Assembly: GCA_029844215.1 (NCBI GenBank)
Contig: CM056728.1
Location: 58,443,789-58,507,788 of the forward strand
DNA length: 64,000 nt
Direction: 5' to 3'
DNA from: Przewalskia tangutica
Taxonomy: Eukaryota; Streptophyta; Magnoliopsida; Solanales; Solanaceae
The notes under the pieces were generated by a model. The model did not search any database. It was not told the DNA's origin and worked only from the letters and a program-made list of their open reading frames with translations. Positions 24,549-36,588 of this stretch are shown piece by piece. Position numbers and translations under genes: made by a program. How positions within the stretch are numbered: the stretch's first letter is position 1; every line of letters starts with the position of its first letter.

Positions 24549-25743
24549 TTACAAGTAGGAAAGTGAGTTACACGGAGGTGTGGGAATAGGTGAGGATATA
24601 CGCCTCATGTCCTCTCGCCTTCCCACGTCATCTCCTCCCGAGCTCGTTCGCCATAAGACTTTGACGGAAGCCACGCGTCCGGTCCGCAGACGCCTAACAT
24701 GACGATCGATTATCGCTATGGGAATCTCCTCATACGATAACCCCCGGTCACTGGACATCGTCAATCGGGTGCACCTAGATGGATCCGATACATCTCGCCG
24801 GCGGAAACAGGAAAAACCGGATGCCCTGCCTCAAGATCGGACGGCCGTTCCCACTCATAGGCCACCTTGCCTACCTGCGCGGACAATCGTACGACCCGAT
24901 GTACCTTGGTGAGTTTCCCTTCTTCCGAATGTCATCACACCGCCATGGGTGACACCTTCAGAAAACCCAATCATCAACCTCAAACTCGGATGCCGATGGC
25001 GATGATCTGCATCGACCACATCGACTACGTTTGCCGATAACCGCTCCTGGATAAGCTTTACCTTATCCACTGCCTGCTGAACCAGGTCTGGTCCTACTAA
25101 CTGCACCTCGCCTACATCAAACCAGCCTATCGGCGATCGCACTTCCTCCCATACAAGGCCTCAAGGCGCCATCGAATCTTTGGAGTGGTAGCTATTATTA
25201 TCATGAACTCAACTAGAGGCAAATGATCCTCCCAGCTACCCACGAAGTCAATAATACGGGCTCGCGACATATCCTCGAGTGCGGATAGTGCGCTCTGCCT
25301 TTCCGTCTGCTGCGAGGATGGAATGCGATACTCGTGCTCACTGCGTCCTAATCCGCCGTAGGACTTACAAAAGTTAGCCGTAACCGGGCTCCTCTGCATG
25401 CGATATGATAGAAATAGGGACCATGCGATCGACGATCTCTCGGATGTAAAGTCGGCATAATCCTCGGTAGAAAAAGTCGTCTGACGGGAAGAAAGTGGGC
25501 TGATTTCGTCACTGTCGGCGATAACCCAAATAGAATCATGTTTCCTCGAGTGCGAGGTAACCACGTGATAAAGTCCATGTTGATCACCTCCCACTTCCGG
25601 TCGGGATCTCTATCGCGCAACAAACCACCGGGCCTCGGTGCTCTACCTTCGCTCTTGTGCACGGGCACCGAGCCACAAACTCGCAACGTCCTCTTCAAGC
25701 CATCCCACCAATACACGGATCGAGGTCGTGGTACATCTTGATC
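24549..25743 (-). pseudogene. pol: H integrase core and C-terminus with chromodomain-like tail
   Basis: Minus-strand frames give, in order: YWWDGLKR and RPGGLL (zinc-finger end, about 25640-25720), MDFITWLPRT with the first catalytic Asp (about 25550-25600), TKSAHFLPVR, ALEDM and IDFVGSWEDHLPLVEF (about 25230-25330), ALYGRKC, PIGWFDVGEVQLVGPDL (about 25080-25140), VDKVKLIQERL, and finally SYEEIPIAI, DRHVRRLR and ASVKVLWR (24620-24740). The last stretch matches the divergent chromodomain at the end of Tekay-type integrases, which in this lineage is thought to direct insertion to heterochromatin. The second catalytic Asp region (SDRG) and the acidic tail of the chromodomain are out of frame. 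The right end is the E2 insertion point. Integrase joins the cDNA to host DNA; this copy is broken as read. Confidence 0.85.
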
Positions 25744-26141
25744 GGTTATACCCGTATTTCGGTATATGCGTGGGGCGACGTCACGAAAGTTGAGCCTTAA
25801 GTTAGGCATAGGTTCCAAATTTGTACACAAGTGCCGAAAGGAGTCGTTTTCGGCAAAGCGTTTTACTAAACTTGCGAAGGGAAAATTCCGGCTATGTCAT
25901 TTTTAATTTTTGCGGATTTTTCCGAGAGACGAAACATTTTGGACCAACGGGAGCGTGACATGTGTCACCCTCACATTGGAAGAGAGTGCGGGCGGTAATG
26001 GACGATTGGGGTCAAGGGAGTAGGTAGGATATTTTGTGCAAGTTGGTGTGGTAGATGGATAAGGTACACTTGGTTAAATCTTGACCCTACACTTGCATGG
26101 CACTAGGCTTGATCTTGGCCATTGGTTGGCCATTGCTTGAC

Positions 26142-26150
26142 CTATAAATA
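26142..26150 (+). promoter_or_regulatory. Putative TATA box of E2 5' LTR
   Basis: CTATAAATA about 400 bp into the LTR, preceded by GGCCATTGGTTGGCCATTG (CCAAT complement). The 3' LTR copy is at 31561-31569. Confidence 0.65.
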
Positions 26151-28014
26151 CCCCTCTAAGTTGAAGACTTTCTTCATCCAAACTTGAGCAATCTTTCTAA
26201 GTCTTGAAATCCTCCCTCCCCTCTTGAGTAGTTCGTCCAAAGCACCCCCCCCTCTTTTGAGAAGCCTTGGCCGAGAGGGTGTTTCCCCCCCTCCTTGCCT
26301 AGTTGTTTCGTATAATACCCCCCTTTTGTGGTATAGAAATACTCTCCAAGTACTGTTATAACGCCCAAATACCTTAGCCCATATACCTTGTAGTACTTTC
26401 CAAAGTTACCTCTATACGTAGAGCAGGAAATACTATTATACTTTCCTCGATCAAAAACGAAACCACAGGAAAACCTTCATAGTCGGTTGAAGTGTTTAGT
26501 AGAAGTTGCGTAGAACTTCTAAGGGTTGTTCGGAGCGGGTTGGAGCGCCGCGGAGTAGGAGCTTAACGTTGCTCGGGAGCGACATTAAACTTGGATAATT
26601 TTGGGCTCATCGAGGTAAATACTATCTCTTATTGTAATTGGAAATTACATGCGTAGTAGTATAGAAATGAATATAAGATTCATAGAAGAGATTTGAGCTG
26701 TAATAGAAGGATATTAGAATAGACTTGGCTGAAATCACATCGGAAGAATTAAGTAGAAGATTAAAGCGTACTTACATAGAATTTGTATTCTGATGAGATT
26801 GATAACCTTTATTGGTTGAATGTTACTGAGTAGCATGTGCTACTTGGAAGGTGGACAAGGCTAGCCGGGTTATAGCCGTGGAGCGTTTTGCTTATAGGCG
26901 ATAATCGTCGCGAGGTATGTGATTCTTCCTATACTCTTGAGCATGATATTTTAAAGGAATATATATGTAGTACGGTAGGCGTCGTGTGTTATGAAACGTA
27001 GCTATACGGCAATGTCTTTTGACTTAAGCCTGAATAATAAGAACCTTGAATGTATTTTAAAAGAATTAAGAAACCTTTTTGGAAAGTAGAGTAATACTTG
27101 GTTTTGAAAACATAAGAGTTATACTAGCTTTATGGGAAGTTAGGTATAACGTCTTAAGAGAGATAAAGAGAATGGTTTCTTGATTTTTAGAAGTTAAGAG
27201 ACTTAATCTTAAAAGATAAGAGACTTGACTTAATATGGATGTTTGTGTGAAACCTCATTCGTGAGTAATGAGTACTTGGTTTTAAAAGGGAATAATGTTT
27301 CTTGATTTGGAAATCGAATGAGTATCGACAAACCAACTGCGGCGTTAATAAAGGAAAATGTATTTAATAATAAAGTATTATTAAAACCAGTAGAAACCTC
27401 CATCTGCATAGAAGCTAAGATGAGACAAAATGATATTACATTTCCTAGATCATGGCTGCTTAATAAGATTGATTATGAACAAGAATAACCTACACTCATA
27501 TAAGGCATATGTCTCTCAGATTGTTTAAAAGAGAATTATATTCTTGAATGATTAAGACTATGAACTATGAAACTTTTCTAAAATAAAGAGACCTGGGTAA
27601 TTGAAATTAGGCAAACTGGAACTTTAGGGGAAAGAATGTTGTTGAAAAGGAAAGTGTTTTGGTTTACCTAAAAACGTGAGTCACTCTATTTTTATACTAC
27701 GGGTATCGGGTGACCTTTATAAAAGGAATGGATCTCTTTAAAAGGAATTTAACGTACGTAGTACTTTAGGGTTAAAACCCGGACTATGATATAAAATGGA
27801 AGTACCTTGATTTGTGTATAACTTGCCTATACTTGTTGTTGTACTTGCCTATGCTTGTTGTTGTGTAACTCGCCTATGCTTGTTGTGATAGCCTTTGTTG
27901 TGCAAGAATTGTCTTTCTATACTACCGCGTCTCTCGATGGAGGGCCGGTTGAATTGTTGAGAACTTACTTGGACGTCTGGCGGTGTGGGAGATTCCAGGT
28001 ATGCTTCCATTATT

Positions 28015-28305
28015 ATTGTTACATGGACATGCTCTGCGCGATCACGAGTCGGGCATGTGGCGTGCGGCGGGGTTGATTACGATATATGGTTATTATTGTT
28101 ACATGGGCGTGTCTGCACGTCTGGAATTCGGGGGCATGTGGCGTGCGCGGGTTGACCACCCGATATATTGTTGTTGATGTTACATGGACATATACGCGCA
28201 CCGTCACGGTCGGGGCATGTGGCCATGCGGCATTGTTATTATTGTTGCATCATGGACATGTCTGCACCGATGCAGAATTCCGGGGGCATGCGGCCATGAT
28301 GCGAA
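28015..28305 (+). repeat. ~80-bp tandem array in E2 LTR
   Basis: Units beginning TTACATGGACATG or TTACATGGGCGTG start near 28019, 28099 and 28180, with a shorter one (CATCATGGACATG) near 28247. Each contains GGGGGCATGTGGC and a GTTGATTAC/GTTGACCACC segment. A similar array is at about 33440-33715 and in E3. Confidence 0.75.
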
Positions 28306-28917
28306 CATGATTGATGTGGTGGGCGTGAGACCCATAGTTATATATTGAATGATGACTTTGAGGGCGTGAGTCCCTGACTTGACTGCTTTTATGTTGCGTA
28401 CTGTATTTTGGTTATCATACATGTCTCCTGCTTTTTATAGACTGTTATGATTTAACTGCAGTATTTTCAGTTTCACATACTTGGTACCTGTTGTACTGAC
28501 CTCCTTCGGGGGGCTGCGTTCATGCCGCAGGTAGGAGTACACCGGTAGTTGATCCTCGCTCATAGGATCACAGTTCAGCGTATTGGGAAGCTCCGTTTCT
28601 CCGGAGGCTTATTCTTCGGTATGTGTTCCCTGAGTTGTAGGTTCTTGTACATTCAGGGGTATGGCGGGGCCCTGTCCCGTCATGGTTGTTGTAAATCTTA
28701 AGTGCAGTAATCTTTGTTGTGGCGGGGTTGTAAAAGGATTAAACTGTTCGGGTTTTTATGTATTTATATCTGAGAAGGCAAGCTATTTTTGGTTGCTTTG
28801 TTTATATATAATATCTCTTGCTTCATGTCTTGTTTTTATGTTCGCTGATTTTCTCGATGTTGTATCACTAGGGTTCGGGTAAGGCACGATCCACGGGCAG
28901 GTTGGTCGTGACAAAAG

Positions 28918-28929
28918 TGGTATCGAGCA
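28918..28929 (+). promoter_or_regulatory. E2 primer binding site, altered
   Basis: TGGTATCGAGCA after LTR end and AAAG; expected TGGTATCAGAGC. One or two bases are lost at the CAG word. Confidence 0.75.
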
Positions 28930-29111
28930 ATTAATCCTCGGAAAGTGTCTGAGGCCGTGTAAGTAGAGTCTTGATTATCGGTGTGTTGTGCACCACATCT
29001 ATAATCGGAGTGCGAGACATTTAGGATTTGGTTTCCGCCTTCTCATTACGAGATCGTGCCTTAGAGAGTGTGTTGTAAGTTGGACCCCTCGCGTATCTTG
29101 TTTTTACGATT

Positions 29112-30310
29112 ATGCCTCCGCGCAAGCAACCTGAGCCCAGATGGGCAAGGCGTAGAGGCTGCTAGTGAGATCTGAGAGAGTACGAGGCGCGAGCCGGTCA
29201 TTACACGAGGCAGTGCTTGAGGCCGGCGAGTTTTGCGACGCCGCCCGGCCAGCGAGTTTAGAGCGCATCGTGGTGATGAGACCACGATACTGCACCTTCA
29301 ATCCCGGCTGAGGCGGAAGGAGTTGGGTACAAAGAGATGGCGATTCTTGGCGGGATCGTGGCGAACATGAGGATAAGTGGGCCGGCGATTCCGTAGCACC
29401 ATGGTTCACCCAGATCGGATAGTTTGAGGCTACGGGAGTTTACGAGATGTAGCCGCTTGAGTTCTACGGGTCGAGGCACGAGCATGATCCGCAGGAGTTC
29501 ATCAAGCGATTCTGACGGATCGTGAGAGTGATCAAGCTTGGAGACCGAGTCGGTGGTCTAGGTTCGCATCGGCTGCGTGATACCGCAGTCGACTGGTTTG
29601 ATTCGTGGGAGCTGTCCCGGGGAGAGAATGCACTTCCAGCCGATTGGGATGAGTTTTCGGGGGCATTTCTTGCACATTTCTTGCCTCCATAGATGAGGAG
29701 GGCTCGGTAATGATTTTTGATGTTGAGCGAGCAGGCGTCTGATTCGGGAGTACAATGTGGAGTTCGACTTATTGGCTCGGTATGCCCCATTGTAGGCGAT
29801 ATGGAGGGCGAGTACACCGCTACGTTCTGGGTTAGATGACTACTTGGCGAGAGGCTTGTTGGTGTAGCTCTTGGTGGGCATGGACATTGCCGCGTGCGAG
29901 CTTATGCACTTGGGTGTGAGGAGCGGAGAGGTCGGCGGAATGACGAATCAGCGAAGAGGCGAGAACAACAGGTCCTTTGGTGACTTTCGGCGGACCGCCT
30001 CGAAGATACTAGTTTTGTACCTCCGCCCGGTCAGAGTGGTCCTCCACAACCTTGAGCATCAGGGGATTGGGGCGGTCGAGCTCGAGGGTTCATATTTCGA
30101 GGAGTAGGGTGTGGGCGGATCGATCACCCCTACCTCGGTGTGGTCGATGTGGTAGACCGCATTTGAGAGTGTCGTGGTACCAAGGAGCTTGTTATTTTTG
30201 CGGCCAGGGGCCATGGCGAAGGCTGTCGGACCGAGGTAGCGGTAGGATAGCAGACTACGGGATCGATTGCGGGTTCTTCACCTTCCATAGCTAGGCGGGA
30301 TGTTCATACC
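29112..30310 (+). pseudogene. gag: E2 gag (frame broken as read)
   Basis: ATG at 29112 (MPPRK). Recognisable capsid sequence includes WDEFSGAFLAHFLPP (about 29643-29690), followed by a region aligning with VEFD..ARYAP and the MDIA..AYALG stretch (about 29870-29915), then a single degraded zinc-knuckle unit (about 30125-30235; CGRCGR-like coding is spread over two frames). Gag is the structural particle protein. The order and length resemble E1 and E3. No protease coding follows: after GSIAGSS (about 30255) comes a short tail and the spacer. Frame breaks are numerous, with the same caution about C-rich words. Confidence 0.75.
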
Positions 30311-30375
30311 GGCGTGAGCCACGGCGGTCGCGGTGGAAGTTCCCAGTTTTAGCGGTCCTTTGAACCGCCTATTTT

Positions 30376-30876
30376 CAGGTATATCCTTAACCCTCTAGAG
30401 ACTTGTATGTATTGATGTTATGATGATGTGTTTAGTGTTATGTTCGGATAGCTTTGTGCTAAAATGTGATTTAGAAACCTGGTTAGTGTAAAAGGGTAAG
30501 CCTGGGGGTGAGAAAATGATGAACCTTAGAATATTGCAATTGAGACCTTAGATGTAAGGCCGTCTTGAATACAAGATTTTGCGGGTGATCTTTGTCAGAA
30601 TGTATAAGTATACGTGGAGTAATTGTGGGAAAATTCCTTGGGTGGTGTAAAATGGAAATGGTAGCTTTCATGACCTGTATAGGTAAGATTTTTCCGGATC
30701 GGGAAACAAGAGCTTGATGCGTTAAGTGGGTCGGGTTGGGGCCATGTTGCGGGCCAACCCGCGGCCTGTTTTTGGGGTTGGGTCAGCTCTGGGTGGTCCC
30801 GCCAGGTGGTAGGGTCACGAGGGTGCTAGGACCAAGTTTAGATGACCATCGTATGAGTTCGTGGATATGTTCGACC
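30376..30876 (+). other. Conserved ~500-bp spacer (E2 copy)
   Basis: AGGTATATCCTTAACCCTCTAGAG to GTTCGACC. It has TTTCCGGATCGGGAAAC, GGGTCGGGTTGGGGCC and AGGGTCACGAGGGTGCTAGG in the same order as the other copies. No recognisable domain. Confidence 0.8.
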
Positions 30877-31164
30877 AGAAGCGGATCGTGAAGGCCGGGA
30901 ATGGCCTTAAGGGAGATTGAGGCTAGTAAGATGACCAAGTTGGAGGTAGAGACTCCAAAGTTTTGGAAACTGAAGCGATGACTGAAGTGTGGTACGTATA
31001 CTAGAAGAGTTCAAGTGTTCGAGAAGGGCACGACGAGTAAGGAAGGAAGAGAACGTGTGTTGTTACGTGGCCAGGTGTGGCGTTGACAACTTGTTAGAAG
31101 GAACTTCATCGTTATCTGTTTCGAGAAGGAACATTCGGGACGAATGTTTCTAAGGAGGGGAAAA
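30877..31164 (+). other. E2 3' internal region: hairpins and PPT
   Basis: AAGGCCGGGAATGGCCTT at 30891-30908, hairpin AACATTCGGGACGAATGTT at 31130-31148, and PPT AAGGAGGGGAAAA just before the 3' LTR at 31165. Confidence 0.8.
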
Positions 31165-34100
31165 TGTTATACCCCGTATTTCGGTATGCGTGGGGCGTGC
31201 GTCAAAGTTTGAGCCTTAAGTTAGGCATAGGTTCGAAATTTGTACACAAGTGCCGAAAGGAGTCGTTTTTCGACGAAACGTTTTACTAAACTTGCGAAGG
31301 GAAATTCCGGCTATGTCATTTTTAATTTTTGCGGATTTTTCCGAGAGACGAAACATTTTGGACCAACGGGAGGGTGACATGTGTCACCCTCACATTGGAA
31401 GAGAGTGTGGGCGGTAATGGACGATTGGGGTCAAGGGAGTAGGTAGGATATTTTGTGCAAGTTGGTGTGGTAGATGGATAAGGTACACTTGGTTAAATCT
31501 TGACCCTACACTTGCATGACACTTGGATTGATCTTGGCCATTGGTTCGCCATTGCTTGACCTATAAATACCCCTCTAAGTTGAAGACTTTCTTCATCCAC
31601 ACTTGAGCAATCTTTCTAAGTCTTGAAATCCTCCCTCCCCTCTTGAGTAGTTCGTCAAGCACCCCCTCTTTTGAGAAGCCTTGGCCGAGAGGGTGTTTCC
31701 CCCCCTCCTTGCCTAGTTGTTTCGTATAATACCCCCCTTTTGTGGTATAGAAATACTCTCCAAGTACTGTTATAACGCCCAAATACCTTAGCCCATATAC
31801 CTTGTAGTACTTTCCAAAGTTACCTCTATACGTAGAGCCCGGAAATACTATTATACTTTCCCTCAGTCGCAAAAACGAAACCCTAAGGAAAACCTTCATA
31901 GTCGGTTGAAGTGTTTAGTAGAAGTTGCGTAGAACTTCTAAGGGTTGTTCGGAGCGGGTTGGAGCGCACGGAGTAGGAGCTTAACGTTGCTCAGGAGCGA
32001 CATTAAACTTGGATAATTTTGGGCTCATCGAGGTAAATACTCTTCCTTCTATTGTAATTGGAAATTACATCGTAGTAGTATAGAAATGAATATAAGATTC
32101 ATAGAAGAGATTTGAAGCTGTAATAGAAGGATATTCTGAGAATAGACTTGGCGAAATCACATCGGAAGAATTAAGTAGAAGATTAAAGCGTACTTACATA
32201 GAATTTGTATTCTGATGAATTGATAACCTTTATTGGTTGAATGTTCTGCGAGTAGCATGTGCTACTTGGAAGGTGGACAAGGCTAGCCGGGTTATAGCCG
32301 TGGAGCGTTTTGCTTATAGTCGATAATCGTCGCGAGGTATGTGATTCTTCCTATACTCTTGAGCATGATATTTTAAAGGAATATATATGTAGTACGGTAG
32401 ACGTACGTGTGTTAACAGAACGTAGCTGTATGGCAATGTCTTTTGACTTAAGCCTGAATAATAAGAACCTTGAATGTATTTTAAAAGAATTAAGAAACCT
32501 TTTTGGAAAGAAGAGTAATACTTGGTTTTGAAAACATAAGAGTTATACTAGCTTTATGGGAAGTTAGGTATAACGTCTTAAGAGAGATAAAGAGAATGGT
32601 TTACTGATTTTTTAGAAGTTAAGAGACTTAATCTTAAAAGATAAGAGACTTGACTTAATATGGATGTTTGTGTGAAACCTCATTCGTGAGTAATGAGTAC
32701 TTGGTTTTTAAAAGGGAATAATGTTTTACTGATTTCGGAAATCAGAATGAGTATCGACAAACCACTGCAGCGTTAATAAAGGAAAATGTATTTAATAATA
32801 AAGTATTATTAAAACCAGTAGAAACCTCCATCTGCATAGAAGCTAAGATGAGACAAAATGATATTACATTTCCTAGATCATGGCTGCTTAATAAGATTGA
32901 TTATGAACAAGAATAACCTACACTCATATAAGGCATATGTCTCTCAGATTGTTTAAAAGAGAATTATATTCTTGAATGATTAAGACTATGAACTATGAAA
33001 CTTTTCTAAAATAAAGAGACCTGGGTAATTGAAATTAGGCAAACTGGAACTTTAGGGGAAAAAATGTTGTTGAAAAGGAAAGTGTTTTGGTTTACCTAAA
33101 AATGTGAGTCACTCTATTTTTATACTACGGATATCGGGTGACCTTTATAAAAGGAATGGATCTCTTTAAAAGGAATTTAACGTACGTAGTACTTTAGGGT
33201 TAAAACCCGGACTATATAAAATGGAAGTACCTTGAGTTGTGTATAACTTGCCTATGATTGTTGTTGTACTTGCCAATGCTTGTTGTTGTGTAACTCGTCT
33301 ATGCTTGTTGTGATAGCCTTTGTTGTGCAAGAATTGTCTTTCTATACTACCGCGTCTCTCGATGGAGGGCCGGTTGACTTGTTGAGAACTTACTTGGGCG
33401 TCTGGCGGTGTGGGAGATTCCAGGTATGCTTCCATTATTATTGTTACATGGACATGCGCACCGTCTGGACTCGGGGCATGTGGCCATGCGGCGAGTTGAT
33501 TACGATATATGGTTATTATTGTTAGATGGGCGATATGCACCGTCTGCAGTCCGGGGCATGTGGCGTGCGGCGGGGTTGACCACCCGATATATTGTTGTTG
33601 ATGTTACATGGACATATGCTGCCGTCACGTTAGGGGGCATGTGGCCATGCGACATTGTTATTATTGTTGCATCATGGACATGCTGCCGTCTGCAGTCGGG
33701 GCATGCGCCCATGATGCGAACATGATTGATGTGGTGGGCGTGAGACCCATAGTTATATATTGAATGATGACTTTGAGGGCGTGAGTCCCTGACTTGACGA
33801 CTTTTATGTTGCGTACTGTATTTTGGTTATCATACATGTCTCACCTTTTTATAGATTATGATTTAAGCTGCGATATTTTGATTTAACATACTTGGTACTG
33901 TTATGCGACCTCGCCGGCTGCGTTCATGCGCGGTAGGAGTACCGTAGTTGATCCTCGCTCATAGGATCACGATTCGGCGTATTGGAAAGCTCCGTTTCTC
34001 AGGAGGCTTATTCTTGGTATGTGTTCACTGAGTTGTAGGTTCTTGTACATTGAGGTATGGCGGGGCCTGTCCGTCATGGTTGTTGTAAATCTTAGAAGTG

Positions 34101-34314
34101 CATGAATGCATCGTGGCGGGGTTGTAAAAAGATTAAAGCTGTTCGGGTTTTTATGTATTTATATCTGAGAACAAGCTATTTTGGTTGACCTGTTTATATA
34201 TAATATCTCTTGCTTCATGTCTTGTTTTTATGTTCCGCTGATTTTCTCTGATGTTGTATCACTAGGGTGCCCGGGGTAAGGCACCATTCACGGGCCCGGG
34301 TTCGGGTCGTGACA
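31165..34314 (+). repeat. E2 3' LTR (3.15 kb)
   Basis: TGTTATACCCCGTATTTCGG...GGGTTCGGGTCGTGACA. Very close to 25744-28913 in A/T-rich tracts, with small indels in C/G-rich words. No gene is seen. Confidence 0.9.
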
Positions 34315-36588
34315 TGGTCGACCCCGGATGGATAAATGCTTGCGTGTGCTTCTAGAACCTGCCGAAGTCTGCAATATCCGGAACACACAACGCCTCAAAC
34401 CTTAGCACCCCATGGTGCTACCCCAGGACCCTTCCCGCTACGAAGAGTCGTATCACGCGATGCGCGTCAAACCGGATCCTCAGCGTTGCCTCTTCACCTC
34501 CTCGACGATGGAAGACTCGGCAACCTCTCGAACTCGAACCCCACTGCTATCAGAACCAATCAATCAGACTCCAAGGCTCGCTAGCTGATGTAACTCGCGG
34601 ACCATGCCCCTCCTCTCTGGCTGCACATCTGATAGACTCCCCATCGACCTACGGCTAAAAGCATCTGCCATAACATTGGCCTTCCCCGGGTGGTACAGGA
34701 TATCAACATCATAATTCTTGAGTAACTCTAACCACCGTCTCTGTCGTAAGTTCAGCTCCCTCTAGCTGAAGATATACTGGAGGCTCTTGTGGTCTGTATA
34801 AATATCCACATGAACCCCATACAAATAGTGCCTCGGATCTTGAGGCGTGAATCACCGCGACTCTAAATCATGGGTGGGGTAGTTCCTCATGCTTCTTAAG
34901 TCGGGATACGTGCGCTATAACCTTACCAGTGCGTCAACACATCCGAGCGGCGCTGACGCGTCACAATACACTACATAACCGTCTGGACCTGCGGAAGAGT
35001 AAACGAAGGCGATCGTCGATCTCTCCCCGATGGCGGAAACCACGCTCACAAGCATGATCCATGAAACTTAGCGCATACGAGTCGGCTAGTCAATGGTGCA
35101 GAGATAGAAGCAAACTTCTCCACGAACCGCCGATAATAACCTGCGAGACCTAGAAAACTGCGCACCTCTGTCGGTGTAGTAGGTCTAGGCCAAGTCCTGA
35201 CTGCCTCGATCTTGGCTGTATCCACCCGAATACCATCAGCCCCTGATATGCCCAAGAAATGCCACGGCCAACCAAAACTCACATTTGGAAAACTTGGCGT
35301 ATAACTGCTGGTCCTGGAGAACTATTAGCACAGTCCTCAAATGCTCCGCATGCTCCTGCTCTGAGCGGGAATAAACCAAGATGTCATTAATGAACACTAT
35401 CACAAACGTGTCCAAAAATGGCTTGAACACTCGGTTCATCAAATCCATGAATCTGCGGAGCATTGGTCAAACCGAAAGACATAATCACGAACTCATAGTG
35501 CGTCTGGGTCGGAATGCGATCTAGGGATATCCGCCTCTCTAACTCGCACCTGATGATAGCCCGATCGCAGATCAATCTTGGAGAAACATCTCGCACCGTG
35601 CAACTGGTCGAACAAATCATCAATCACAGGAAGGGTATCATTCTTAATGGTCACCTTGTTCGGTGCTGTAATCAACACACAGGCGCAGCGTCCCGTCCTT
35701 CTTCTTCACGAACAATACCGGCGCTCCCCAGGGAGAAACACTAGGCCTGATGAAGCCCTTCTCCAGCAAATCTCTCAGCTGGTCCTTCAACTCTCTCAAC
35801 TCGGAAGGTGTCATTTTGTATGACGGAATGGAAATAGGTCGAGTGTCTGGCAGCACATCGATACAAAACTCTATCTCCCTCTCAGGAGGATACGGGATGT
35901 CGTGCGGAAACACGTCCGGAACTCTCGACTCTGGGCCCGGTGAAAATCTGGTACCGCACCTCGTATCAAACACCGAATGAGATGGTAGATATACCCTTCG
36001 CACCATCTTCCCGGCCTTGAGGTAGGAAATAAACCTACCGCCGGCGACGGTGTTCCTCCACTCAATAACCGGCTCCCAGAAACGGAACCGTACCACTCTC
36101 TCCTGCGATCTACATTGGCGTAGCGAAGCTAGCCAATCCATACCCGTGATCACATCGAAATCGGTCATGTCCAACTCTATCAAGTCGGCTGGAGTCGGCG
36201 TGCATAAAGTCACTGGGCAAGCTCTATATACCCACCGAGCTACCACCGAATCACCCACTGGCATAGCTACCTCGAAAGGGTCTATGGACTCAGGCTCTAT
36301 CCCTATCCTACTAGCAATAAGGGGAGATATATAGGGCCAGTAGAACCGGATCTATCAAGGCATACACGTCACAACACGAAGCCCGATAAAGTACTGTGGC
36401 GACATCGGTGAGGCCTCACGGGTCTGCCGGTGGACAAGGCATAAATGCGATTCGAGGACCGCTAGAAGCTGGACCGCGCCACGACCTCTGCGCGACCTGC
36501 TGGTCCATGAGTACCACGCCTGCAGAGGCGAGTAAGCTATGGGGATGAAGACCGACAGCACCACGTAGGTGACCCTCCCATCAGCGCT
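34315..36588 (-). pseudogene. pol: H pol: protease, reverse transcriptase, RNase H, integrase start
   Basis: Minus-strand order: protease with ALIDPGST active-site motif (about 36330-36360; DPGS is usual in this lineage) and FDVITGMDWLA (about 36130-36165). RT follows with GFIRPSVSPWGAPVLFVKKK (about 35710-35760), DLRSGYHQVRV, MSFGLTNAP and VIVFINDILVYSR (about 35370-35405), then YYRRFVEKF. RNase H has YTDHKSLQYIF (about 34765-34800), LNLRQRRWLELLKNYDVDI and HPGKANVMADA. The integrase zinc-finger start ends at HPGST beside E2. The RT catalytic pair reads Asn-Asp instead of Asp-Asp (codon 35386-35388). Several frame breaks (near 35240, 35480 and 35650) separate blocks that are otherwise well conserved. 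The gag/protease border is where the Athila element inserted (right flank 36584-36588). Confidence 0.9.

Larger units (their letters stand above)
25744..28913 (+). repeat. E2 5' LTR (3.17 kb)
   Basis: Starts GGTTATACCCG (first base changed from T) and ends GGTTGGTCGTGACA. Contains the TATA box, C-run tract at about 26200-26300, GAGGTAAATAC and GCGAGGTATGTG motifs, and two tandem arrays at about 27819-27890 and 28015-28305. Confidence 0.9.
25744..34314 (+). mobile_element. E2: non-autonomous gag-only element in H pol
   Basis: Complete 8.57-kb element with LTRs 25744-28913 and 31165-34314 and a 2251-bp internal region (gag, spacer, PPT). Flanks TGATC (25739-25743) and TGGTC (34315-34319) match at four of five bases, and H integrase coding reads across them (HPGST to the right, KMYHDL to the left). 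It lies opposite in strand to H. No protease, RT or RNase H is present. Confidence 0.9.

Noticed and set aside
33166..33725. Frames of 105-124 codons on both strands
   Set aside because: They fall in the tandem array of the E2 3' LTR, and overlapping frames on both strands mirror the repeat period.
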